DNA of 64,000 bases from Novosphingobium malaysiense (GTDB taxonomy: Bacteria; Pseudomonadota; Alphaproteobacteria; Sphingomonadales; Sphingomonadaceae): assembly GCF_000802225.1 (NCBI RefSeq), contig NZ_JTDI01000003.1:682001-746000 (forward strand), in the 5' to 3' direction. Positions within the stretch are counted from its first letter, which is position 1, and each line of letters opens with the position of its first letter. A program made the position numbers and the translations under genes. Of this stretch, positions 10,654-19,282 are shown piece after piece. The notes below the pieces were generated by a model, which was not told where the DNA came from, ran no database searches, and was given only the letters and a program-made list of their open reading frames with translations.

Positions 10654-13600
10654 TTACTCATTGCCCGCCAAGTCCGGCTTGTGAGCGGCCAGCACATCGG
10701 CGGGAACGGGAATGAGCCGGGGCGCCGTCGTGTAGAGCAAGGCCACCTCGATTGTGCGTCCGGGAAACGTCGTCTCAAGAGCGGCGGAATAGGCGGCCAT
10801 CTGACGCAGGACACCCCGGGGCACCTGATCCAGCGACACGGGAGGACGACGCGACGTCTTGTAGTCGACGAGACGGACTCGCTCGGGACTGACCACGAGA
10901 CGATCAATCGTGCCCGCGACGACCTGCCCACCGACCACCGCCGCGACAGGAACTTCAGCCAGACTGCCCGGCGCAAACAGATCTGCCCAGTCGGAATTCG
11001 CAAGCACGGCCAGCGCTGTTTCCAGCAAGAGATCGCGGTCAGCGGTAGAGATATCCTGTGCGTTGCGAGCCAGCCAGGCCCTCCCCGCTGCCTCGCGTCC
11101 ATCGGGCCCAAGCTCCGGAAGCCGTTCAAGCAGCTTGTGAACCAACGTACCCCTACGCGCGGCGTCGCGGCCTGCCCCGGGCGGAAACGGCGGATCGGGC
11201 GCATCGTCCTCGCCGAGGGCGGACGGCGCGAGCGGACGCGGGGGCCGCGGTTCGGCCGGAGGACTTCGCTCCAACCAAGTCGGCAAAGGTTCTTGCAGCG
11301 GCAGTTCGGGCGCCGCCGCCGCCGCGGGCAGCGATGCCGGCATCGTCCCATGATCGCACCGGGCACCCCAGATCGGATCGGCCACTTCGGCTTCGGGCGG
11401 GAACAGTTCCCGCAGCCGCGCGTACCAACTCTTGGGCGGCGGACCATCCTTGTCGCGCCGCCCTAGTGCGCCGCCCACGAAAAGCGCTTCCTCGGCGCGT
11501 GTCATCGCGACGTAGAGGAGGCGCCAGTGCTCTTCCTCATCGGCCTGCTTGTTGGCCTCGATCCGCTCGGCAATGCGGCCCTGCTTTTCTTCCCTGGAAA
11601 GCGGCGGCAGCGGGATGGCTCGTTTCTCATTGGCCGGATCGGGCAGGTCCAGCCCGCGTTCGCGCGCGCTTTCGGGATTGCCCGTGGCATCTGCAAGAAT
11701 GACGATGGGTGCCTGCAGGCCCTTGGAGCCATGCACGGTCATCACCCGCACGAGGCCGGCGGCATTGTCGGCTTCGCGCTTCAGCTCGCCGTCGCCTGCA
11801 TCGAACCAGGCGAGGAACCCGGCAAGGCTTGGTGTATCGGTGGCAACGTAGGCCTTGGCCGCATTGATCAGTTCGTCGATCGGATCGTTGGCCTCGGTGC
11901 CGAGCCGCGCGACAAGCCGCCGCCGTCCCTGCCACGGCCCAACCAGCAGCCAGTGCAGCAAGTCCTGCGGCGGTTCATAGTCGGCAAGTGCGAGCAGTTC
12001 GCCGAGTTGCTGCAGCACGGCCACCACTTCCGGCTCGCGCGAGCGGCGCAAGTGGTCCCACAGCCGCGTATGCTTGTCGCGATAGCCGTGCTGCAGCAGT
12101 TGCTCCTGGCTCCAGCCCACCAGCGGAGAGACCAGCAGCCCGGCAAGATTAAGATCGTCGAGCGGTTGCACGGCAAAACGCAGCGCGGCGACCAGGTCCT
12201 TCACCGCCAGCGGCGCTCCAAGGCGCAGGCGGTCGACACCGGCCACTTTCACGCCGGCCGCATGCAATCGCGCCACGATCAGGCCGGCGAGTTCCTTGCG
12301 CTGACGGACCAGCACCATGATGTCGCCTTCCGTAGCCCGGCGCGGTTTACCCTTCACCAGCGTGAAGCCTTCGCCCAGCGGATCGAGCCACGCCTTGACC
12401 TGCCGCGCAATATTGTCGGCCATGCGGCGGTCCGGACGCGAGAGCCAGGTCTGGGCGGTGCCCTCTTCCTGTTCCTCCTCGGCTTCGTCGTCGCTCGCTT
12501 CTCGGATGGGTTGCCACAGGGCGACATAGCCGGGACGGTCCTGCCCCTCGTGCCGGTCCGGCTTGTGGTCGAGGCCGAAGTTCTCCGGGCCGATACCGGC
12601 AATCGCCTGATCGACGAAGTCGAGCACTTGCTGCGCCGTACGGAAGCTGCGGTCGAGCCCCAGCTCGATCAGCTTGCGCGCACGCTGATTGCTGCGCAGC
12701 ATTTCGGCGTTCTCGGCAGCGAGCAACATCTCGCGGCGCACGCGGTCGGCGGCGCGGCGGAAGTTTTCGGGGCTCGTGCCCTGAAACCGGAAGATCGCCT
12801 GCTTGTAGTCGCCCACCACGAAGAGCGTGCGCATGATGTCGCCGCGCTGGCCGAGGCCGGCCCAGAACTCCTCGGCCATGGCGAAGATGATGTCCCACTG
12901 CGCAGCATTTGTGTCCTGCGCTTCGTCGACGAGGATATGATCGAAGCGGCGATCCAGCTTGTAGCGGATCCAGTCGGCCTGCGCCTTGTTGCCCAGCAGA
13001 TCGGCAGCCCGGCGGATCTGGTCGTCGAAGTCGATCAGCCCTTCACGCTGCTTCGCCTCGTCCCAAGCCAGCGCAAAGGCACGACCGAGCCGCAGGGCAG
13101 GGACAAGCCTTTCAGCCAGCGCCAACAGTGCCGCAGCCGCACGCACCTTGGCAATGCATTCGATCACGCGCGCAACGTAGTCGGCATAGGCAGGATCGAG
13201 TTTCTCCTGCGATGTGCTCGACTTGGGCAGGCCCTTCTGCGTAACGAAGACACTGGCCAGCGCATCTATGCCGTCCATGCGCTGCGCCGCATCGCCGAGC
13301 AGCCATTCGCTGATCGCATCGACCGCGCCGAGACCGGTCTTGGTACCCCACTCGTGGTTCACTTCCATGCAGCGGCGCAGCGACTGCACGTCGAACTGTG
13401 CATCCTCGCACATGGCCGCCACCCAATCCGCATCGGCGTTGCTTGGCAGGCCGAGCAGACGCAGGACATTGGCGCGCATGTCGCTCGCCTGCCAGCTGCC
13501 GGGTCCGATCCACGCTTCGCGCGCTGAAGCACAGCGCAGCAGAAAGCCGACGACCGCGTCGGGCCCATGCCGCACCGACAGTTCCTCCACCGCACGCAGC

Positions 13601-14142
13601 AATTGCGGATCGCCCAGCGGGTCGCTTTCGGCATGGAGCAGGAGATCGGCGAGCACCTGCCGAGCGAGCAGCACCCGCTCGCGGTCCTCCATCGGACGGC
13701 TGCCGGGGATGAGATCGGCCTCAAGCGGGAATGTCGCGAGCAACCACTGCGAAAAGGCGTGGATCGTATCGATCCTGAGCCCTCCGCCCGGGCAGTCGAG
13801 CACGGCGGCGAACAGGGTGCGCGCATGGGCCAGCGTATCCGGATCGCTCGGCGCGCCGATAGCGTTCAGGCGTGCGAACAGATCCGTCTCGCTCAGCCGC
13901 ACCCATTCGGCCAACGTGCCGTTGATGCGCGCCGCCATTTCCGTGGCACCGGCCTTAGTGAAGGTGAGGCACAGGATCTGTGACGGCTCCACGCCCGGCT
14001 GCAGCAGAAGTCGCAGCACGCGGGAAGACAGTACCTGCGTCTTACCGGTGCCCGCCGATGCGGAGAGCCACACCGTCTCCTGCGGGTCGACCGCGCGCAT
14101 CTGGTTGCCATGGAGGGGATGGACCGTGGCCGCGCCGCTCAT
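10654..14142 (-). CDS. addA: double-strand break repair helicase/nuclease AddA
   Basis: 1162 aa UvrD-like helicase with a C-terminal nuclease; with AddB it resects double-strand breaks for RecA. Walker A is ASAGTGKTQ (GTGKT 31-35); further helicase motifs include ILVDEAQDTNAAQWDII, GDYKQAIFRFQG, VMTVHGSKGLQAPIVIL and LLYVAMTRAEEALFVGG. The RecB-type nuclease motif VDYKTSRRP is near the C-terminus after AGTIDRLVV. The start ATG overlaps the addB stop by 4 nt (ATGA), which fixes it at 14142 rather than 14 codons upstream. It is the alphaproteobacterial AddAB arrangement in place of RecBCD. Confidence 0.96.
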   Translation of the reverse strand: MSGAATVHPLHGNQMRAVDPQETVWLSASAGTGKTQVLSSRVLRLLLQPGVEPSQILCLTFTKAGATEMAARINGTLAEWVRLSETDLFARLNAIGAPSDPDTLAHARTLFAAVLDCPGGGLRIDTIHAFSQWLLATFPLEADLIPGSRPMEDRERVLLARQVLADLLLHAESDPLGDPQLLRAVEELSVRHGPDAVVGFLLRCASAREAWIGPGSWQASDMRANVLRLLGLPSNADADWVAAMCEDAQFDVQSLRRCMEVNHEWGTKTGLGAVDAISEWLLGDAAQRMDGIDALASVFVTQKGLPKSSTSQEKLDPAYADYVARVIECIAKVRAAAALLALAERLVPALRLGRAFALAWDEAKQREGLIDFDDQIRRAADLLGNKAQADWIRYKLDRRFDHILVDEAQDTNAAQWDIIFAMAEEFWAGLGQRGDIMRTLFVVGDYKQAIFRFQGTSPENFRRAADRVRREMLLAAENAEMLRSNQRARKLIELGLDRSFRTAQQVLDFVDQAIAGIGPENFGLDHKPDRHEGQDRPGYVALWQPIREASDDEAEEEQEEGTAQTWLSRPDRRMADNIARQVKAWLDPLGEGFTLVKGKPRRATEGDIMVLVRQRKELAGLIVARLHAAGVKVAGVDRLRLGAPLAVKDLVAALRFAVQPLDDLNLAGLLVSPLVGWSQEQLLQHGYRDKHTRLWDHLRRSREPEVVAVLQQLGELLALADYEPPQDLLHWLLVGPWQGRRRLVARLGTEANDPIDELINAAKAYVATDTPSLAGFLAWFDAGDGELKREADNAAGLVRVMTVHGSKGLQAPIVILADATGNPESARERGLDLPDPANEKRAIPLPPLSREEKQGRIAERIEANKQADEEEHWRLLYVAMTRAEEALFVGGALGRRDKDGPPPKSWYARLRELFPPEAEVADPIWGARCDHGTMPASLPAAAAAPELPLQEPLPTWLERSPPAEPRPPRPLAPSALGEDDAPDPPFPPGAGRDAARRGTLVHKLLERLPELGPDGREAAGRAWLARNAQDISTADRDLLLETALAVLANSDWADLFAPGSLAEVPVAAVVGGQVVAGTIDRLVVSPERVRLVDYKTSRRPPVSLDQVPRGVLRQMAAYSAALETTFPGRTIEVALLYTTAPRLIPVPADVLAAHKPDLAGNE

Positions 14143-17126
14143 GCCGCGTCCTCGCCGCCAGTGTCGCCGAGCGACGTCAGCCATTCGTCGAGACGCATCA
14201 CCTGATCGTAATCGGCATAGCTGCCGAGTTCCGGATTGAGCCGTGCGGTGAAGGGCTCGGTGCCGAGGATCCAGCGGTCGAGCGCGTCGTTCAGGAAAAA
14301 CTCGGTCTTGGGCAGGAATTCCTCCGGATCGATGCCGCTGCGCTTGTTGCCGATCTTGAGCGGAGTCGCGGCATAGCCGATCTGGTCCTTGTTCTTCGCC
14401 AAAGACCAGTATTCGAAGTCGGTTGCCTCGCCATCGATACCGTCAAACCCGCCCCTCTCGGCAATCATGCCGATCAGGCCGAGTTGGAGTGCGAAGCCTT
14501 CCTCCACCCGCCGCGAAGACGGCGGCGTCCCGGTCTTGTAGTCGACCACTGCCAGGCTTCCGTCGGGCAAGCGGTCGATGCGGTCGGCGCGCCCGTGGAT
14601 GCGCACGTCGCGATAGTGCATGCCGCCCCACTGCTCGACCGCGATGACCTTGCGGCCCGCTTCCTTTTGCGCAGCAATGGCCTCGTCGATCCAGTCGAGC
14701 CCCTTGAGCAGACGCGGACGCCACAAGGCGCGCATCAGCGGGTGCGCGCTCATCTCGTCGAGCACCTGTTCGGCAATCGCGTGAAGGCCGCCGACAGGCT
14801 CGCCGGCCTTGTGCCAGCGCTCGAGAATGGCGTGGACGGCAATGCCCTGCCAGGCCGGGGTCGGTTCGGCATCGAGGCTGTCGAGCGCGCGCAGATGCAG
14901 GATCGCATTGGCATAGAACTGGTACGGATCGCCCCGCAGCCTATCGAGCCCGGTGACGGAGACCTCCACCTTGCGCTGCTCGGCCGACGGCATCGGCTGC
15001 GGGCGCGGATGCGCCGGCACCGCAGGCGCATCGTCGAGCTTGTGGGCCAAATCCAGCGCGCGCTTTTCCTCATGGCGAGCTACCTGATCGCCGAGCATGG
15101 CCTTCAGCCGCAGCACGAAACGCGACGGAATGACGGGGCCACCCTCGTCCCGTTGCGCCCAGCTCAATACCACTTCGGGCGCGCCCAATGCTGCAGCGAG
15201 ATCGTGCGCAGCAAGACCGATGCGGAAGTCCGCGCCCGGCACGCCCAGTGCGCGCAGTACCGCTGGGGGCAGCAGAGAATCCTGCGAAGGTGTGGCAGGC
15301 CAGACACCTTCCGCCAAATTGCCACAAATGACCATGTCGGCCCGACTCATCCGCGCTTCCAGCAGACCGTAGATCGCTACGCGGGGGTGCCCGCCCCAAG
15401 GAGGACGTACCGAGCTGCGATCCATGGCATCGCGCAGCACGGCATGCAGTTCGCGCGGATCGAGCACCGTCCCGGCAGCGGCGGCGGCCTCGCGCACCTC
15501 CTCGATAAAGGCGCCAAGCGCACGGCCGTCCGGCCCGGTCCAGATCGCCACGCCGCACAGCGCCTCGGCCGTCTCGGATAGCGCCCCCAGCATCGTCGCG
15601 AGCAGTTCAGCATCGTCCAGCGTGAAGAGCGGCGCCAGGATCGCTTCGACCTGGCCCCACCATTCGCCGAGCTTATGCTGCGCAGCAATGTCCTTGAGCG
15701 GTGCCAAGCCAGCGCCGGGCCTCGGGCCACGTAGCGCGAGATCGAGCTTGCGGGCATTCTCCAGCCAGCGTGCTCTGCCCTCGCCGCTTCCGGCCAGCGG
15801 ATGCACCAGCAGCGCTATGAGCGGCACGGGCGCGGCTTTTTCGGCCATGACTTCCGCGAGCAACAGAAACAGGCGCCCGGCTGCGGTCTGCGGCAAGGGC
15901 TGCCCGGCAGTATCGTCTGCTTCGATCCCCCAGCGCTGCAGGTGCGCAACGACACGCGCGGCCAGACCGCGATCCGGCGTAACCAACGCTACGCGCCGTT
16001 CCGGCACTTCCAGCGCCTCGCGGATCATCACCGCGATGGCCTGTGCCTCCTCGCCCGGATGGGTCGCTTCCATCAGCCGCACACCGGACAAGCGGCGATG
16101 CTCGGGCTTGAGATCGGCCCATGCGGCAGAAGCCTTCGGCGGCAGGAACAGGTTCGAGATCGCCTTGCTGCGCAAAGGCGGTGCCGCGGACAGACCCGAG
16201 CGGTGCCAGGGCTGCACTTCGCCACGCGCAATGCCCATGCGGTTTAGCAGCAATTTGAGATGATACTGCGGATGCGTCACCGCATCCTGCCTGCCGAACG
16301 GCGGGTCGTCCTTTTCGGCAGGGGCACCGGCGGTGCCGAGCTCCTCCCAGACCTCCGAGGCAAGTGCCAGATCGAGATCTGGCAGGATCACGCTGCCACG
16401 CTCCAGCTCGCTCACCACCCGCAGCAGACGCGCGAGCGAGGGCGAAGCACTGGTGACGCCGGCGGCGACGATCGGATGGGCGGGCGGTGCATCCCGCCAG
16501 CGCCGGGCGGCATGCTCGAACAGCCGGTTGCGACGCTCGGGCGCGTCGATCTCGCCGCGTTCGGCCAGTTCGGCGATCCAGTATTGCTGCACCATCAGGA
16601 AGGTGCGGGTATTGTCGCTCCAATGGCCGGCCAGATCGCCGACGATACCGATCACCTCTTCGGACATCAGATCGATCGGCGCGATTCCCTCGACCAGCAG
16701 ACGATCCATGGTGCGGCCGATTTCCCATGCGCGGCGCAGCAAAGCCGCCCCCTTGCCCGCCTTGTCCCCTTCGACCTCACGCAGATAGTGCGCCAGACGC
16801 AGCCATCGGCGCGTCGGGTCGGATGCAGACGGAATTTCCACAGCACCAAGCGGATCGAGCAGCGGCCCCAGCGTCTCGTCGAGATCGAGATCGCCGACCA
16901 CCGCCATGCGCGGCAGCAGCATGCCCTGCGATGTTTCGCCGCCGGAATGTCGCACGAAAGCTTCGGTCACCGTGCGCACCGTGCGGCGGCTCGGCAGCAG
17001 CAAAGTCAGCCGGGCGAGACCGAGGTCCGGTTCCGCATATCGCGGGACGAGCCCCGCCACGAGAGCATCGGCAAAACCGCGATGTGCGGCAATCGAATAG
17101 AGCTTGGGCCCGGCCCTTTCAGGCAC
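14139..17126 (-). CDS. addB: double-strand break repair protein AddB
   Basis: 995 aa partner of AddA, shorter than Firmicute AddB as is usual in alphaproteobacteria. The N-terminal half is an inactivated helicase-like fold (LLPSRRTVRTV near residue 45). The C-terminal nuclease shows GRADRIDRLPDGSLAVVDY followed by KTGTPPS, giving the Asp and Lys of the RecB-nuclease family. The start is GTG and overlaps the murU stop by 8 nt; the stop overlaps addA by 4 nt, so AddA and AddB are made in linked amounts. Confidence 0.93.
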   Translation of the reverse strand: MPERAGPKLYSIAAHRGFADALVAGLVPRYAEPDLGLARLTLLLPSRRTVRTVTEAFVRHSGGETSQGMLLPRMAVVGDLDLDETLGPLLDPLGAVEIPSASDPTRRWLRLAHYLREVEGDKAGKGAALLRRAWEIGRTMDRLLVEGIAPIDLMSEEVIGIVGDLAGHWSDNTRTFLMVQQYWIAELAERGEIDAPERRNRLFEHAARRWRDAPPAHPIVAAGVTSASPSLARLLRVVSELERGSVILPDLDLALASEVWEELGTAGAPAEKDDPPFGRQDAVTHPQYHLKLLLNRMGIARGEVQPWHRSGLSAAPPLRSKAISNLFLPPKASAAWADLKPEHRRLSGVRLMEATHPGEEAQAIAVMIREALEVPERRVALVTPDRGLAARVVAHLQRWGIEADDTAGQPLPQTAAGRLFLLLAEVMAEKAAPVPLIALLVHPLAGSGEGRARWLENARKLDLALRGPRPGAGLAPLKDIAAQHKLGEWWGQVEAILAPLFTLDDAELLATMLGALSETAEALCGVAIWTGPDGRALGAFIEEVREAAAAAGTVLDPRELHAVLRDAMDRSSVRPPWGGHPRVAIYGLLEARMSRADMVICGNLAEGVWPATPSQDSLLPPAVLRALGVPGADFRIGLAAHDLAAALGAPEVVLSWAQRDEGGPVIPSRFVLRLKAMLGDQVARHEEKRALDLAHKLDDAPAVPAHPRPQPMPSAEQRKVEVSVTGLDRLRGDPYQFYANAILHLRALDSLDAEPTPAWQGIAVHAILERWHKAGEPVGGLHAIAEQVLDEMSAHPLMRALWRPRLLKGLDWIDEAIAAQKEAGRKVIAVEQWGGMHYRDVRIHGRADRIDRLPDGSLAVVDYKTGTPPSSRRVEEGFALQLGLIGMIAERGGFDGIDGEATDFEYWSLAKNKDQIGYAATPLKIGNKRSGIDPEEFLPKTEFFLNDALDRWILGTEPFTARLNPELGSYADYDQVMRLDEWLTSLGDTGGEDAA

Positions 17127-17844
17127 GGGTCAGCCACTCCTCCGTCGGCTTGATCGCCGCCGGTTCGCCGACCTCGAACCACAATCCCATATGCGAGATG
17201 CCGAAGAGGCGGTCTTCCTCGATCGCCCGGGTCCACAGCACGTTGGTCGAGAAAGGCCCTTCCGGAGCATCGCGCAGCAAACGGTGCGAAACGAGCTGAA
17301 TGCCCGAATATATGAAGGGCGCAACATAGCCGCGCTTGCGGCGGGTGATGCGGCCTTCGGGATCGAGATGGAAATCGCCTTCGCCGCGATAGTTCATCGC
17401 GCGCGGATGCGGGACGAGCAGCAGCAGCGCATCCATCCGATCCGCGTCCCACGCCTGCGACAACTCGTGGAACACATCGATGGGCCCATCAACCCAGATA
17501 TTGTCGCTATTGAGGCAGAAGAACGGATCGGGGAGCAGCGGCGCGGCTTTGACCATGCCACCGCCAGTCTCGAGAAGCTGCTCGCGCTCATCCGAAACTT
17601 TGATCTTTGGTGCTCGGCTGCGGACCTTGAAATGCCCTTCCAGTGCATCGGCCAGATAGTGGACGTTCACCACCGCATTCTCGATGCCCGCACTTTCGAG
17701 CTTGTCCAGCGCATGGTCGATAAGCGACCTGCCGGCCACGCGCACCAGCGGCTTGGGCTGGGTTGCAGTGAGCGGCCGCATGCGTTTGCCAAGCCCTGCC
17801 GCAAGGATCATCGCGGTGTCGCTGGCGAGAGGTTTTCCGGTCAT
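17119..17844 (-). CDS. murU: N-acetylmuramate alpha-1-phosphate uridylyltransferase
   Basis: 241 aa nucleotidyltransferase. The N-terminal LAAGLGKRMRPLT is the nucleotide-binding signature, followed by KPLVRV, and LNSDNIWVDG carries the metal-binding Asp. MurU converts MurNAc-1-phosphate to UDP-MurNAc in the cell-wall recycling route that bypasses de novo synthesis and confers low-level fosfomycin tolerance in pseudomonads. The assignment over other sugar-phosphate nucleotidyltransferases rests on being coupled to amgK (ATGA overlap at 17841-17844). The start at 17844 was chosen for that overlap. Confidence 0.86.
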   Translation of the reverse strand: MTGKPLASDTAMILAAGLGKRMRPLTATQPKPLVRVAGRSLIDHALDKLESAGIENAVVNVHYLADALEGHFKVRSRAPKIKVSDEREQLLETGGGMVKAAPLLPDPFFCLNSDNIWVDGPIDVFHELSQAWDADRMDALLLLVPHPRAMNYRGEGDFHLDPEGRITRRKRGYVAPFIYSGIQLVSHRLLRDAPEGPFSTNVLWTRAIEEDRLFGISHMGLWFEVGEPAAIKPTEEWLTRA

Positions 17845-18839
17845 ACCTGGAATTGTCCTCCATGCGCCGAACGCAGCTCGTCCGGGATATTCGTATCGAA
17901 CCACGCGGCAACGCGCCCGAGCGCCGGGTGCGCCAGATCGCGTTCGAGCAGCGCCCATACGCGCGGGATCAGATCAAGGTAGCGCGGCTTGTTGTCGCGC
18001 CGCCAGAGCCGCACAAAAATGCCGACGATCTTGGTGTTCCGCTGTGCTCCCAGACGCGCATAGTCGGCCAGGAATACCTCGCTTTCCACGCCTGTCGCCC
18101 GGACATAGCGATCGAACATTTGCGCTTCCACATCCGGAGACACGTCGCGCCGCGCGTCCTGCAGCAAGGAGACGAGGTCGTAGGCGGGATGGCCAACCAA
18201 GGCATCCTGGAAATCCAGCAACCCCTGCTTTTCGAGCGAGCCCAGCAACATGATGTTTTCAGCGTGATAGTCGCGCAATACGGTGACGCCCGGGCGCTGA
18301 CGCGGCAGCAGGTCGCCGATGACCGATTCCCAGGCGGATACGAACCCGGCGGAGTCGACGTAGAGATTCTGCGCAGTGCAGTACCAGTCGACGAACAACC
18401 GGGCCTCGCGCAGGTACTCGCTCATCGAGTAATCGAGGAATGGCCCGGGAGGAAGGTCGTGCAGATTCACAAGCGCATCGACAGCCGCCTTGTAGATCGC
18501 GGTTTCGTCATCCGGCCACTGATCGAGGTAATCGCGCATCCGCGCGTCACCGAAGTCTTCCAGCAGCACCAGTCCACGCTCGGCATTCTCGGCAAGGATG
18601 CGAGGGGCACGCATGCCATTGCCATCAAGCCAGCGCGCGGCCCGCAGAAAAGGTTGCGGATCCTCGTTGGGTGGAGGGGCGTCCATCAACATTGCGGTCT
18701 TTCCGCCCGCCCTGCGAACACGGAAATAGCGGCGAAAAGAGGCATCGCCCGGCAAGGGCTCGACTTCTGCCCCTTCCCACCCGGCCGAGGCCAGAAAGGA
18801 ATCGAGGTCGGGGGGAAGGTAAGATGGATTCGATGTCAT
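17841..18839 (-). CDS. amgK: anomeric MurNAc/GlcNAc kinase
   Basis: 332 aa aminoglycoside-phosphotransferase-fold kinase. GDASFRRYFRV is the N-terminal nucleotide-binding segment, followed by MDAPPPNEDPQPF typical of AmgK; VLRDYHAENIML is the catalytic loop (Asp, His, Asn) and LLDFQDALVGHPAYDLVSL the DFG-like metal site. AmgK phosphorylates MurNAc and GlcNAc at the anomeric carbon, feeding MurU. It is coupled by 4-nt overlaps both to tsaE upstream and murU downstream, so recycling enzymes are co-expressed with DivL and TsaE. Confidence 0.9.
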   Translation of the reverse strand: MTSNPSYLPPDLDSFLASAGWEGAEVEPLPGDASFRRYFRVRRAGGKTAMLMDAPPPNEDPQPFLRAARWLDGNGMRAPRILAENAERGLVLLEDFGDARMRDYLDQWPDDETAIYKAAVDALVNLHDLPPGPFLDYSMSEYLREARLFVDWYCTAQNLYVDSAGFVSAWESVIGDLLPRQRPGVTVLRDYHAENIMLLGSLEKQGLLDFQDALVGHPAYDLVSLLQDARRDVSPDVEAQMFDRYVRATGVESEVFLADYARLGAQRNTKIVGIFVRLWRRDNKPRYLDLIPRVWALLERDLAHPALGRVAAWFDTNIPDELRSAHGGQFQV

Positions 18840-19282
18840 TGCGGCATCCGCCCTAGCCAATCCGAGCCGCCCTCGACAATGGCGATCCTGCCCTCGCCAA
18901 CAACATCCAGCGCAATCGACAGGCACCCCGGCTCATGCGCGAAACCGCCCGCGTGGTCCGGCCACTCGGCAATCATGGCCGCGTTAGCCCGGTAATCGTC
19001 CAGACCTATTTCCTCGGCCTCCAGAGGATGGGCCAAGCGATAGAAATCGGCATGGACCAACGGCAGCCGTACCGCCGGCGGATCGTACCGTTCGACAATG
19101 GAGAAGCTGGGCGATGGCACCTCGCCCTCGTGACCGAGTCCGGCAATGATGGCGCGGGCGAGCGTCGTCTTGCCGGCACCCAGGCCTCCGGAGAGAGCCA
19201 CGACGTCCCCGGACTGCAAGGCTGCTGCGATCTTGCGCCCCAGACGATCCATCGCCGAAAGGTCGGGCAGAGCGATCTTCAC
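18836..19282 (-). CDS. tsaE: tRNA threonylcarbamoyladenosine ATPase TsaE
   Basis: 148 aa P-loop protein; Walker A GGLGAGKTT at residues 32-40. With TsaB and TsaD it supports t6A37 formation on ANN-decoding tRNAs. VPSPSFSIVERY and HADFYRL are further family motifs (the Asp of HADFYR is essential). The start is GTG, overlapping the divL stop by 4 nt (GTGA). Downstream it overlaps amgK (ATGA). Confidence 0.96.
   Translation of the reverse strand: MKIALPDLSAMDRLGRKIAAALQSGDVVALSGGLGAGKTTLARAIIAGLGHEGEVPSPSFSIVERYDPPAVRLPLVHADFYRLAHPLEAEEIGLDDYRANAAMIAEWPDHAGGFAHEPGCLSIALDVVGEGRIAIVEGGSDWLGRMPQ

Noticed and set aside
11527..13527. A 666-codon plus-strand frame opposite addA
   Set aside because: addA has intact helicase and nuclease motifs on the other strand; the frame has no recognisable domain.
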